Assembly (NCBI RefSeq): GCF_020283565.1
Contig: NC_060064.1
Span: 29,036,337-29,100,336 of the forward strand
Length of the DNA: 64,000 nucleotides
DNA from: Trifolium pratense
Lineage: Eukaryota; Streptophyta; Magnoliopsida; Fabales; Fabaceae
Direction: 5' to 3'
Shown here: positions 33,938 to 44,150 of the stretch, in pieces
How the letters are laid out: every line of letters starts with the position of its first letter
How positions within the stretch are numbered: the first letter of the stretch is position 1
Notes under the pieces: model-generated
Database searches by the model: none
Seen by the model: the letters and a program-made list of their open reading frames with translations, nothing else
What the model was told of the DNA's origin: nothing
Position numbers and translations under genes: made by a program

Positions 33938-34392
33938 CTTTAAAAAAAATATATAACTAGAGGACTGCGAAAGATTACATGAATATTGCACTAATAGTAA
34001 GCCAACAAAACTAAAAGAAAACCATAAGTCTTCAAATACCAAAATTACTACTATTCTTTAATTAGCCAATTATCAAATAAATAAATAAATAAATAAATAT
34101 TAAATTGTGCAAAAAAGGGTTCATCAGTTGCAAAATGTTAACTTGTGTAATGTAGAAGATCAAGTAAGCGGGTGTTTCTTCACAACAACACACACAAAAG
34201 CCCTAAAAATCTGAGTGTTTCTCTAAAAAAACAATGCCCTAAGATTTGTTCTTGGAACTATTGAGTTTTGCGGAGCTTCTCGCGGTAGAATTAAATTTCA
34301 TCTATGAAATGGTTGTCATGGTGTGTTGCAACGTTCGATTGTTTGAAATAGAAGAAGCAGAGAGGAAGGAGAAATTTCTTACAATCTAAAGA

Positions 34393-34608
34393 TTTTTGAA
34401 GTTCATGACATGTAATATTTTTGGATTCAATAAATTTCTATATTTTCGGTTCAACAATTGATATAGCGAAATTTTAAAAAAATAGTAATCATTTGTTTTG
34501 TGATAAATTATAAATAATAATAAAAGAGAAGTTTATTTTCTAGAAATAATATAATTAAACGTAATGTCTTGGATCAAAATTCGGGGCGTTACACTATGGT
34601 ATCAGAGC
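34393..34608 (+). mobile_element. Gypsy LTR 3' end with primer-binding site (copy B)
   Basis: The LTR ends GGGGCGTTACA at 34593; TGGTATCAGAGC lies at 34597-34608. Only about 200 LTR bases remain. Confidence 0.8.
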
Positions 34609-34634
34609 AATGATCCTCGGATCCTCGGATCAAT

Positions 34635-35045
34635 TTTTAACAAGATTCCTCTTTTAATTTTGTAAGCATATTTTTTAAATTACTTTTCTGAAGCAAGTCA
34701 GCCCAAATTGCATTATCGTGATTCAAAAAACGCCACTTCCACTTGCTAAGCAAAGCCAAAATAAAGAGTTCGAGATTTTTTACTCCTAAACCACCTTTAT
34801 CCTTAGGTAAATAAATTTGATCTCATTTAACCCAGCATACCTTTCTTTCCTCTGCACCACCTCCCCACAAAAAGTTCCTCTGAATTTTCTCAATACTTTT
34901 TAGCACACAGCAAGGAGCCCTAAAAAAAGAGAAAAACTAAAGAGGTATACTAGCCAAGACAGAATTGATCAGAGTGATGCGACCACCGAAGGACAAATGA
35001 CGGCTATGCCAAGAATTCAAATGTTTAGTCATAGCCTCCACAATG
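34635..35045 (-). pseudogene. Antisense LINE ORF2 fragment (copy B)
   Basis: The minus strand reads LNSWHSRHLSFGGRITLINS, ASIPL then a stop, later NFLWGGGAEERK and DKGGLGVKNLELF. It is longer than copy A by about 45 bases. It directly abuts NCR 3' flank DNA at GATATCTCAAA. Confidence 0.8.
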
Positions 35046-35255
35046 ATATCTCAAACTTAAGATATAGAAGAAGAAAAGATATAGAAGAAGAAAATTTAGA
35101 TAATATTTTTCATGCTTTATTTCATTTCGCTTGCATCATCTTAAAGTACAAAACTAATAAGGTACGTGAAATTAGAAAAGCTAAAACAAAATTTATTTAA
35201 TGGGTCACATCACCTAAAGAAGAATTCATGGAATATTTTAGTAATACGTTTATAA

Positions 35256-35544
35256 TTAGCATTCTATGCAAAAACCATTACGACACTTCATTCTTATAGG
35301 AAATTCTTTGCGAGCAGTGTAGTAACGGACTCGACAATCACCATCAGTTTTACATGGCCTGGCAGCTATAATGTAAAAAGAGAAAAACAATGTTACTAAA
35401 TGTAATAAAATATAATGTAAGAAATAAAGATGAAAATTTGAAAAGGAGATAAACTGGTTTACCATAAACCTGACTTTGTATTGAAACAAGTAATAGGGAA
35501 AGAATGATTATCATAACATTAACAAACTTGAAAATTTTATCCAT
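35256..35544 (-). CDS. NCR peptide, two exons, intact, five cysteines (copy B)
   Basis: Exon 1 is 35463-35544 (MDKIFKFVNVMIIILSLLLV, SIQSQVYG) and exon 2 is 35256-35365, with a phase-1 intron of 97 bases. Exon 2 encodes AARPCKTDGDC, a loop TARKEFPI, RMKCRNGFC and ends I-E-C before TAA. The last codon is cysteine, so the mature peptide has five, unusual for a family with four or six. The flanks are nearly identical to 49804-50092, yet exon 2 differs at about 17 of 110 positions. The role is inferred from the family. Confidence 0.87.
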
Positions 35545-35597
35545 ATTTTCTCCACCTTTAGTATGTATTACATAGAATTGTAGTTTATCACGTCTTG

Positions 35598-35786
35598 ATT
35601 TATAAAGCTATTGTTCTCCTTACATCAATTAATAAATAGTTTTTATAGTACTTTCAGAGTTGTGAAAAACTTCCATTTTTTGTTTATAATTATTAGCTGT
35701 CTCTTAATTAAGTACACCAATGTGTTGCCCCTTTAACAACTTTTGTAAAGAGGTCATGTAAAATATACAAATTTAAATAATTCATA
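35598..35786 (-). promoter_or_regulatory. NCR promoter: TATA-like site and conserved box
   Basis: Minus-strand TTTATAAATC at 35598-35607; box AAAGAGGTCATGTAAAATAT (plus strand, from 35747) about 205 bases before the ATG. Confidence 0.6.
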
Positions 35787-36151
35787 TTTTTTAACAAATT
35801 TTCTTTAATTAGTTTATAAGCTTTCATGATAGAAAACGAAAAATCACAAATTAAAAATAATATTGTTTGACAATAAAGCGGAAATAGATGATGGAAACCA
35901 TTTTGACAAGAAATAGTGTTTCGTTTCTAGAATCACCAAAAATAAGCCATAACATGGAATATGCATTAATGCCATCAACAAGTACCTACAGTTCAAAAGA
36001 AAATTATTCTATAATGATATTTTACTCTATAATCCAAGATTCCCTCATAATTGATTCTAAACAAAGTTCTCATTCTGTTTCGCGATTTTTCACTTTAATG
36101 TATATTGTACTAAACAATATAATCAAGTGTAGAATAAAACCTTACTTCAAG

Positions 36152-36175
36152 TTTTTTTTTTTTTTTTTGATAAGC
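36152..36175 (-). mobile_element. Minimal LINE insertion: poly(A) plus seven bases
   Basis: T17 followed by GATAAGC is exactly the inverted 3' end of the local LINE family (GCTTATC then poly(A)). AAAACCTTACTTCAAG flanks it at 36136-36151 and 36176-36191. Reverse transcription evidently stopped just after the tail. The same insert is at 50700-50723. Confidence 0.85.
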
Positions 36176-36191
36176 AAAACCTTACTTCAAG

Positions 36192-36850
36192 TAGTAGAGT
36201 ATCATGCAATATGATCAATTTAGGGATTTTGATTTTTGAAGATGATGAATATGTTTAAGGTTTACCGAAAATAATTTTGATTTGTTTGAGTTAATTAATT
36301 TTGACAACAGCGTTTTTTAAATTTTTGGGATTTTGATGAAACTGGTGAAAATGATGAACACATGGTGATGAAGATTATGAACACAGTGAAGAAGATGATG
36401 AACACATTAAATTTTTATTTTTTTAGAAAATAATTAATTCGAAAACACAAAAGAAAAATATGAATTAGCATATTGTTATAAAAACAATTGATATAGAAAT
36501 TGAATCATCACAATATTATTAGATCTATGTTATTCCTAGAGTTACGATTTCAAAACTGTGAAATATTTTGGTTGCTGCATGTACTGCAGGCATGTCAAAT
36601 TGTGAAGAACAAATTAATGTCTTAGTTAGATAACCATAAGAAGTACGATAAGGGCACCATTCACTTCATCAAATGGAAAACCAAAAGCAACTCAAACTAA
36701 AAAAATATCATGGAATCGGGAAAACCGAAGGCCACATTGCCACCGGTCACACAAGGACTATATGTGTCACATTCGTTCCAATTCTTCAAATCTCTCTAGA
36801 ATTATAGAAAATGATGCATCTACTATATGTCAATCATCCCAACATTTGGA
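36192..36850. other. Intergenic, nothing recognised
   Basis: AT-rich, with GATGATGAA-type repeats near 36340-36410. No gene. The same DNA is at 50740-51400. Confidence 0.35.
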
Positions 36851-37150
36851 CTTTATGGCGCTCTCGGAATGATAGGATTTTTTTGGGGAGAATTGTAGAG
36901 CTACAAGAGATGGTGGATAGAATTAAGCTTGTTTCTTAAAAATGGCTTTTGGCAAAAAAGATTGGTACACCTTGCTTGTTTTATGAGTGGTGTACGAATC
37001 TTTTTGATTGTATAGCTGATAGTTTTGGGTATGGTTTCTTCGGATTGGGTGGAGTACTATTTGTACTTTTTCTTTAGAAGTGGATTGAGTATCACTTGTA
37101 CTTTTTTCCAATTCGTTTTTTAAATATAAATATCATTTGGCCGTTCAAAA
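36850..37150 (+). pseudogene. LINE 3' terminal fragment
   Basis: A broken frame reads TLWRSRNDRIFLGRI, VDRIKLVS, a stop, KWLLAKKIG, YEWCTN, resembling the end of plant LINE ORF2 (WRxRNxxxFxG ... DWCxNPxxC), followed by a short A-run at 37148. A second copy is at 51400-51700. Confidence 0.6.
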
Positions 37151-37224
37151 AAAATACAGAAGCATTATAGTTATTCTTCAATAAAAAAATGCTCTACTAA
37201 TATGATAATTATGAATATGATATT

Positions 37225-37664
37225 TAGGAGGGAGCAACAACAATCTCTCCATCATTGAAGATCGTCTCTTTGAATATGAGAGGGTGGGGTGAAAGTGCTA
37301 AACAGCGGCAGTTGAGTTTGTTTCTTCAAAAACGTGTTTTCGATGTTTGTTTACTTCAAGAAACAAAGAAAGCGATGATTTTCTCATTCACAACCTATGG
37401 GGGCACAAAAATGTTAACTGGGTGCTTTCGAAATAATATTGTATTTAGAGGAGATTGAGTTAATGTATCTTCTTTAGTGAACAAAATTATTTACATTTCT
37501 TGGTTTTGGCTTTTAGGGCGATTAGGGAATAATGTTAATTTAGCATTTTCTGACTGGTGTAACAATCCTTTAGTCTGTCTAGGGTGATTTTATTTGAATT
37601 GTAAGGGATGAGTACCCCTTGTACTCCTTATAATTCAATTTTTTGCTTATCAAAAAAAAAAAAA
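37225..37664 (+). mobile_element. Internally deleted LINE
   Basis: The start of a LINE ORF2 endonuclease (MKIVSLNMRGWGESAKQRQL, CLLQETKKA; ATG 37255) is fused after about 55 codons to the extreme C-terminus (FRNNIVFRGD, stop, then SDWCNNPLVC), the family 3' UTR and a poly(A) tail at 37650-37664. Over 3 kb of ORF2 is missing. The same structure is at 51773-52213. Confidence 0.85.
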
Positions 37665-38007
37665 CAGCAAATTAGAAGAAGATAAATTTGGCATCCACAA
37701 TTAAGAAACACCATAAATTAATTTAGTATTATTAATACCTAAAATATTTGGGTGTTGTATATCCACTGTGTAGAACCACCAATTAATTTTTATGATTATT
37801 ATTTATTATATATGGGGTTTAGAGTGTTACATAAAATATTATTCTTATTTTATGATTTTCTCTTTTCAATCATCAAAGGTTATAAGATATTGAAATATTG
37901 TTAAAAAAAAATTATGTACTAAAGGTACTAAAGAGGCAAATTAATGCATTGTTGTACTTTAGAGACATATAATAATTATAAGAGAAATTGGAACTCTTTT
38001 TACTATA

Positions 38008-38784
38008 GGAGCATCTCCAATGGTATTATCACTTTGGGTATCATACATTACTAACAAGTGGTCCCTATAATGCCATGTAAATACATATTTTGTTCCAATG
38101 GTGATACCACTTTTTGAGTATCATACATTAATAACAAATGGTCCCTTTTATATTTATTTTTTTATTCTGTCTAAATAAAAATAAAAATTAGTTAATTTAA
38201 TAAATACGTAGATAAATAAATTACTAATTAAATATAATGAGAAATACATGCTAATAAATAAAAAATTGTGAAAAATGCATAAATATGACGGGAAATATAT
38301 AATGAAAAATATAATAATTAATTTTTATTATTATAGATATTAGGATCCATTTGATAGAAAACAAATAAAATATGACTTGAGAACAAAACAAATAAAAATT
38401 GTGTAATATATAGAATAATATCAAATATTATTAAATTAACATCCAACTACAAGAAGAAAAAAAAATCTTTTCTGCACTGTTGTTGAAGAAACGAAATTGA
38501 AAAAAAACTTATGAAATGAAAGACAACAAAAAAATAAAACCTTCCTATATAGTAAAAATAGAAAGAAAAAAAAAGATCCGGTCATTAAATGTCAACGGTA
38601 ATATTTTGACGTATATGGAAGCTAATAATAACATTAAATTGATGATACGATACCTTATTTAAGGTACCGGTATCATGAAATTTGATACCCTATGTGCCAC
38701 GTCAGGGTCCAATAATAAAAACAAAATAAGGTATTGTATCATTAGTCTATAAAACTCTCTTATATACCTTTATTGGAGATGCTC
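38008..38784. mobile_element. MITE-like DNA transposon, TA target site
   Basis: The ends GGAGCATCTCCAATGG and, inverted, GAGCATCTCCAATAAAGG are terminal repeats. TA flanks both sides. The empty site (ACTATAAGTACTTAAAAC) is at 39344-39360 in the neighbouring tandem copy. 777 bases, no ORF; also at 52557-53333. Confidence 0.9.
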
Positions 38785-38887
38785 TAAGTACTTAAAACTA
38801 TTTAAGTGGTGTAAGAAGAACATAAGCCTTATAAATTGTAAAGTGATAAAATAAAATTCCATCTGATATATTCAAAGATTGGAAAAT

Positions 38888-38975
38888 ATGGATAAAATTT
38901 TCAAGTTTGTTTATGTTATGATAGTTCTTCTTTTCCTAGGTTTTGTTTCAACGCAAAAAGTTCCAAGACTTCGAA
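38888..38975 (+). pseudogene. Orphan NCR exon 1
   Basis: ATG 38888 encodes MDKIFKFVYVMIVLLFLGFV, STQKVPRLR up to an upstream-type donor GTACTT at 38973, with TAG in frame just after. The intron breaks at about 39009 into the next tandem copy, so no cysteine exon belongs to it. Splicing to the exon at 39770 is conceivable but would skip a second exon 1. Confidence 0.75.
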
Positions 38976-39246
38976 GTACTTAGTAAATCAATTTTATCTC
39001 CTTTTCAAATTAGAAGAAGATAAATGTGGCATCCACAATCAAGAAACACCAGCAATTAATTTAGTATTATTAATACCTAAAATATTTGGGTGTTGTATAT
39101 CCACTGTGTAGAACCACCAATTAATTTTTATGATTATTATATATGGGGTTTAGAGTGTTACATAAAATATTATTCTTATTTTATGATTTTCTCTTTTCAA
39201 TCATGAAAGGTTATAAGATATTGAAATATTGTTAAAAAAAATTATG

Positions 39247-39526
39247 AATTAACTTGTACTAAAGGTACTAAAGAGGCAAATTAATGCATTGTCGTACTTT
39301 AGAGACATATAATAATTATAAAAGAAAATTGGAACTCTTTTTACTATAAGTACTTAAAACTATTTTTTTTAGGTAAATTAAGAGCATTAAGAAACATCAT
39401 AGAGACTAGTAGACATCAGAAAAACATCTAATAACACTAATCCTATAACTCTTTGCTCATATATAATATATAAAAAAAAGGGAAAAACTATTTAAGTGGT
39501 GTAAGAAGAACATAAGCCTTATAAAT
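39247..39526 (+). promoter_or_regulatory. NCR promoter split by a 118-base insertion
   Basis: The conserved box (GTACTAAAGGTACTAAAGAGGC, from 39256) and TTATAAAT (39519-39526) are separated by 39366-39483, so the box stands about 320 rather than 200 bases before the ATG at 39578. Confidence 0.6.
39366..39483. mobile_element. 118-base insertion with 10-bp duplication
   Basis: AAAACTATTT flanks both sides (39356-39365, 39484-39493). The uninterrupted site is at 38790-38810. A 9-10 bp duplication suggests a Mutator-type MITE, but the ends (TTTTTAGG ... AAAAAAAAGGGA) are only weakly inverted. Copy at 53915-54032. Confidence 0.65.
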
Positions 39527-39577
39527 TGTAAAGTGATAAAATAAAATTCCATCTGATATATTCAAAGAGTGGAAAAT

Positions 39578-39870
39578 ATGGATAAAATTTTCAAGTTTGT
39601 TTATGTTATGATAATTCTTCTTTCCCTAGTTTTTGTTTCAACGCAAATTCCAAAACTTCCAAGTACTTAGTAAATCAATTTTATCTTCTTTTCAAATTTC
39701 CTTCTTTATTACTTCGTACAAAATATTTCATTTCATTTTAATAACATCATTTTTTTTATTACAATACAGTTCCCATTTCATGTATAACGGATCGTGATTG
39801 TCCATCATTTCCCAAGGGGCGCATTTCAAATCCTAAAAAACTGAGGTGTCGTAATGGTTTTTGTACATGA
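39578..39870 (+). CDS. NCR peptide, two exons, intact
   Basis: Exon 1 is 39578-39662 and exon 2 is 39770-39870, with a phase-1 intron using donor A|GTACTT and acceptor ATACAG. Exon 1 encodes MDKIFKFVYVMIILLSLVFV, STQIPKLP. Exon 2 encodes PISCITDRDC, a basic loop (PKGRISNPKK), LRCRNGFCT and TGA. Spacing C-x5-C-x17-C-x4-C, as in 25252-25545. GTACTT is a weak donor, but the frame and the paralogue require it; reading through would stop at TAG (39668). The exons are identical to the copy at 54127-54419. Function is inferred from the family. Confidence 0.83.
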
Positions 39871-40154
39871 CAATAATTATAGCTTTATGGATATTATATG
39901 ATTGTCACACCCAAAAGAATTAAAAAAAAAATCACACTCCTAGAATATTCCACAATTTCTTATTTAGGATTGTGATCACCTATTAAATGAGTTTTCTTTT
40001 ACCTTTTCTAATTTCACATAGCTTGTTAGTTTTGTACTTTAAGATAATGCAAGAGAAATGACATAGACTATGAAAAATATTATCTACATTTTCTTCTTCT
40101 ATATCTTAATTTTGATATATCACAATGGTCTTCATATCCAATTTTCTTTCTTTC

Positions 40155-40297
40155 TTTTTTTTTTGTTTTTTTTTTCAAGTAACTTAGTGACTAGAAAATC
40201 CACTTTAAAAGTGAATAAGTGGAGTGTCCCGGGTTCGAACACGGACTCCTACACATTTAGTGTGATGTCCCTACCACTGAGCTAAGCTAACGGGGAC
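40155..40297 (-). mobile_element. tRNA-derived SINE with 19-bp target duplication
   Basis: The minus strand has TTAGCTCAGTGGTAGGGA (A box), GTGTTCGAACCCGGGACAC (B box) and a poly(A)-rich tail. ATCCAATTTTCTTTCTTTC flanks it at 40136-40154 and 40298-40316. Confidence 0.88.
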
Positions 40298-40313
40298 ATC
40301 CAATTTTCTTTCT

Positions 40314-40317
<4 letters not shown>

Positions 40318-40351
<34 letters not shown>
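40318..40351. repeat. (TA)n microsatellite
   Basis: About 17 TA units; the copy at 54868-54925 has about 29, a rapid length change since the duplication. Confidence 0.9.
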
Positions 40352-40355
<4 letters not shown>

Positions 40356-40382
40356 ATATGGATTTATTGTGTTTATGTATTA

Positions 40383-40534
40383 TTTTTTTTAGTTTTCACC
40401 GTAGTTTAAACTGGTTCGGGGATCAGTTCTGATATCAAGTGGTTCTAGCCCCCTCCCAATCACAGTTGCGGTGAATCGAACCGTGGTCATCGATCCCTAC
40501 CAAATTCACCACCGAAGCAATTACTAACGATGGG
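40383..40534 (-). mobile_element. Second SINE family (antisense)
   Basis: The minus strand reads TGGTAGGGATCGATGACCACGGTTCGATTCACC, with a B-box-like GGTTCGATTC, and ends in A-rich DNA (plus-strand T-run at 40383-40390). It is absent from the related flank at 25835, which supports insertion. Copy at 54957-55108. Confidence 0.65.
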
Positions 40535-40820
40535 TTGTTTTATGTTTATATGTTGAGTTTGTTCATTTTAAAATTCATTTTAATAATAAGATTTCACTTC
40601 AAATAAATGCATAAGAATTATTTTCTATATCTCTTTAAGTTTGTATTCATTGATAATTTATGAGATTTGAGATTTCTTTTGTAAATAATTAATTAAGATC
40701 AAGGTGGTTTAGGGGTAAAAAATTTGGAACTTTTTAATGTGGCTTTGCTTAGCAAATGGAAATGGAGGGGTATTAATGAAAAAGATGCACTATGGTATGA
40801 TTTGTTGCAGCATAGATATG

Positions 40821-41372
40821 TGTACCGGGCTATGGACCAGGGTGTGATTTGTTAAGGCCCAATACGAAAAAGCCCAATGGGAGCATCTAAAGGAGAAGTG
40901 TGAAAACAACCATGAAAAACACATGATAAGCGTGATCCACCATGACTTGGAAAGGAAGGAAGAAACTTGGAGAAGAAGGAAGAAGCTTGGAGAAGAAGGA
41001 AGAAGCTTGGAGAAGAAGGAAAGTAACCGCCCACTACCCATGAATTCCTCTCCAAGCAAGGCGGTTATCAAGCAACAAGAGGGAGATGTTTTGCCTATAA
41101 ATAGGATCTTCTTCAAGAGAACAGGATAAGACTTTTCACTGATTCTACATAGACTCACTCTCATCATGAGAAACCACCATATTTTCATTCTTGTAAAGAG
41201 ATTCAATTTCTTCTCTGACATACTTGTATCAGTTATCAATCTTGAATAATACAAACCCCTATGTTCTGATCGAATTCTGACTTATAAAACTCCCAGGGTT
41301 GTTGGGATTGAACTGAGTGTAATCACACCATTTGATCAATAATACAAACCCCCTTGTTTTATTACCAGAACA
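40821..41372 (+). mobile_element. 5' LTR of the non-autonomous LTR element
   Basis: 552 bases, TGTACCGGG...ACCAGAACA. One difference was noticed from the 3' LTR (GGGCTATGG against GGGCCATGG). The same LTR start is at 55395-55507. Confidence 0.95.
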
Positions 41373-41623
41373 TTTTGGCGCCCACCGTGGGGCTGCGGTA
41401 AAATCATTTGATCCCAGCCTATCACAGCAACTAGACGAAAAATCAAACATCTTCACATGGCTGGAGAGCATGGAAACAACGATAATTCTAGCGTTAACAC
41501 CTTGCAAGCCGCCGTCGTAGAAATTCGGCGTTTGCAGACTCACATTGCGGCCATCAAGGCTTAAAGGGCAGATGAGAAAGAAGCAGAAGTTACAACTTGA
41601 CATCTCTTTTGGATATATCTCTA

Positions 41624-41628
<5 letters not shown>

Positions 41629-41674
<46 letters not shown>
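41629..41674. repeat. (ATT)n microsatellite
   Basis: About 15 units inside the non-autonomous element. Poly-Asn/Tyr ORFs over it are artefacts. Confidence 0.95.
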
Positions 41675-41679
<5 letters not shown>

Positions 41680-43061
41680 TGATCCGGAGGATTTTGTTTG
41701 GCTCCACTCATCAATAAAGAAAGAAGCGTGTATACGGAGAATCGCATCGCGTCCTCGTCTTTGCATCGCCATGCATCTGTTATCACACCATCCAAGAACC
41801 GCCACGCCGCCACTAACACATTGTTTTCTTTACGGCAACTCTGCTCTCAATCCAGGCGGAAACAATGAAGTCGCCATCACCGCCGTTATATTCGTTAAGA
41901 AATCGCCTCCGACGTCAGTTGTGGAGAAATTGTCATCGCCGCGGTCGGTTATGGAGGAATCGCCATCTCACCGTCGGTCGTTCTGTTCATCTCGATCAGG
42001 TGTTAACGTTCTTTTCTTGCAACTTACCATTTAATCATATAGTTCTCACTCCTTCTATTTTGATAATATGTTATTTGTACTTATAATTAACACAAAATGC
42101 TTCTTAGTTATTCAAGGAAATTGTTAGAGCACCACAAAAATAAACTGCATAGCAACATGAGATCATGTTGCATTCTATTAGTAGGGTACTGGATAAGTTG
42201 AAACAATGAAACTATTAAGCGTTGAACTCATATCATCCCTTCCTGCATTGTCCCATTTATTTGCCATGCAACTTGATCAATGTGATGAACAAATTGATGT
42301 AATTAGTGATAGTAATGTACCAATAGAAAATGAAACTAAGGACAATATTTGGAGTGGGACATTATACTGTATTGATATAGCGATTATATGCTTCTGATGC
42401 TAGAACCTCAAACTACCAAAAGTTCTATGATGTTTGGTGTTTAATCTTTTAATTTCTCGATAGTATAGCTGTTGATTATTATAGAGAACATCTGATGCAT
42501 GATACTGTGATAGTTTTATTTCCTTTGTACCTAACAAAGTTATCAAGTTGATCATAGCACAGGGTAACGAACAAATGTGGAAAATTGAGATGAAAATTCA
42601 GTAATTATCACTCGGCGAGATAGAAGCCGCCAACTAATATTTCAGGTTGAAGCATATTCCGCGATGACTACCGCAATGGAACTCAGTCTCACCACGCCAA
42701 AACATAATTGTTTTTCTTGCTAGGCGAGGAGCGCCGCAACAAACCACCCATGGCGGTATCATTTTCGTTTGTTTTATTTTTCATATATTATTATTGTTGA
42801 ACCTAATGTATCAAAGCTTATTTGCAGCGATCATGATTAAGTTGCGGGCTCTGAACCAAGAATAAATGAAGCCAGCCGGCTCTAGACCAATAAAGGTTAA
42901 CCGGTGATGGAATAAAGGTCAACCTGATTAAGTTACGGGCTCTGAACCAAAAAAAAAAAAAATAATAAAATAAAAAAAAAAAAAAAAAAAAAAATGGTTA
43001 TCTCAAACTTGAGCTCTGAATCTTTATTAAAGATCAACTCAGATGTGAGCGCTGAACCAAA
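41675..43061. other. Interior of the non-autonomous element, left part
   Basis: No coding domain recognised. 41700-42020 is GC-richer with CGCCG words and a proline/serine-type open frame that lacks any retroviral motif. 42951-42993 is an A-rich run immediately before the tandem array. Confidence 0.5.
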
Positions 43062-44150
43062 TGTAAGGTTGAAAGGCCTTGGTGTTACCTGTAAATCTTA
43101 CGAGTTGGGGGCGTCAGAAAAAGAAAATAAAACAAGGTTGAAAGGCCTTGGCGTTACCTGTAAGTCTTACGAGTTGGGTACGTCAGAAAAAGCAAAATTA
43201 AACAAGGTTGAAAGGCCTTGGCGTTACCTGTAAGTCTTACGAGTTGGGTACGTCAGAAAAAGAAAATAAAACAAGGTTGAAAGGCCTTGGCGTTACCTGT
43301 AAGTCTTACGAGTTGGGTACGTCAGAAAAAGAAAAATTAAACAAGGTTGAAAGGCCTTGGCGTTACCTGTAAGTCTTACGAGTTGGGTACGTCAGAAAAA
43401 GCAAAATTAAACAAGGTTGCAAGGCCTTGGCGTTACCTGTAAGTCTTACGAGTTGGGTACGTCAGAAAAAGCAAAATTAAACAAGGTTGAAAGGCCTTGG
43501 CGTTACCTGTAAGTCTTACGAGTTGGGTACGTCAGAAAAAGAAAATAAAACAAGGTTGAAAGGCCTTGGCGTTACCTGTAAGTCTTACGAGTTGGGTACG
43601 TCAGAAAAAGCAAGGTTGAAAGGCCTTGGCGTTACCTGTAAGTCTTACGAGTTGGGGGCGTCAGAAAAAGCAAAATAAAACAAGGTTGAAAGGCCTTGGC
43701 GTCACCTGTAAGTCTTACGAGTTGGGGGCGTCAGAAAAAGCAAAATAAAACAAGGTTGAAAGGCCTTGGCGTCACCTGTAAGTCTTACGAGTTGGGGGCG
43801 TCAGAAAAAGCAAAATAAAACAAGGTTGAAAGGCCTTGGCGTCACCTGTAAGTCTTACGAGTTGGGGGCGTCAGAAAAAGCAAAATAAAACAAGGTTGAA
43901 AGGCCTTGGCGTCACCCGTAAGTCTTACGAGTTGGGGGCGTCAGAAAAAGCAAAATAAAACAAGGTTGAAAGGCCTTGGCGTCACCTGTAAGTCTTACGA
44001 GTTGGGGGCGTCAGAAAAAGAAAAGAAAACAAGGTTGAAAGGCCTTGGCGTTACCTGTAAATCTTACGAGTAGGGGGCGTCAGAAAAAGACAAGTTGAAA
44101 TGCTTTGGCGCTACCTGTAAATCTTACGAGTAGGGGGTGTCAGGAAAAGA
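43062..44150 (+). repeat. Tandem array, about 16 units of 69-70 bp
   Basis: Each unit begins AAGGTTGAAAGGCCTTGGCG and continues TTACCTGTAAGTCTTACGAG, then a GTCAGAAAAAG stretch. Units start near 43067, 43137, 43206, 43275, 43345, 43415, 43485, 43554, 43614 (short, 60 bp before it), 43684 and every 70 bases to 44033, with a diverged last unit. Early units share GGGTACGTC, later ones GGGGGCGTC, so the array grew in blocks. Confidence 0.95.

Larger units (their letters stand above)
37668..39690 (+). repeat. Tandem duplication of NCR upstream region plus exon 1
   Basis: The block starting AAATTAGAAGAAGATAAAT (37668) restarts at about 39009, inside the intron of the first exon copy. Copy 1 ends in an orphan exon 1, copy 2 in a complete gene. 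The joint shares AAATT with both parents, a microhomology-type junction. Copy 1 carries a 777-base MITE and copy 2 a 118-base insert, and each shows the other's empty site. Confidence 0.9.
34393..40933. repeat. Large segmental duplication, copy 1
   Basis: About 6.5 kb recurs at 48936-55507 with scattered single-base differences and an unequal TA run. It holds an LTR/primer-site fragment, an antisense LINE piece, NCR genes at 35256 and 39578, an orphan exon at 38888, SINEs, a MITE, and the starts of a LINE and an LTR element. The right edge of the match is set by the gypsy insertion in copy 2, not by the duplication itself. Confidence 0.95.

Noticed and set aside
40155..40297. tRNA gene (A and B boxes present)
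   Set aside because: There is no cloverleaf with a complete acceptor stem, and a poly(A) tail and target duplications identify a SINE.
40923..41129. Charged Glu/Arg-rich ORF (and its copy at 45011-45217)
   Set aside because: It lies within the LTR, arises from GGAGAAGAAGGAAGAAGCTT repeats, and is duplicated only because LTRs are paired.
41259..42034. Overlapping ORFs with poly-Asn or poly-Tyr
   Set aside because: They read across the ATT microsatellite of a non-autonomous LTR element and contain no domain.
42994..43678. Repeat-peptide ORFs (GLGVTCKSYELG repeated)
   Set aside because: They are frames of the 69-70 bp tandem array. Unit length varies between 60, 69 and 70, so the frame is not maintained.
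43062..44150. CRISPR-like array
   Set aside because: The units are contiguous tandem repeats without unique spacers, in a plant retrotransposon.
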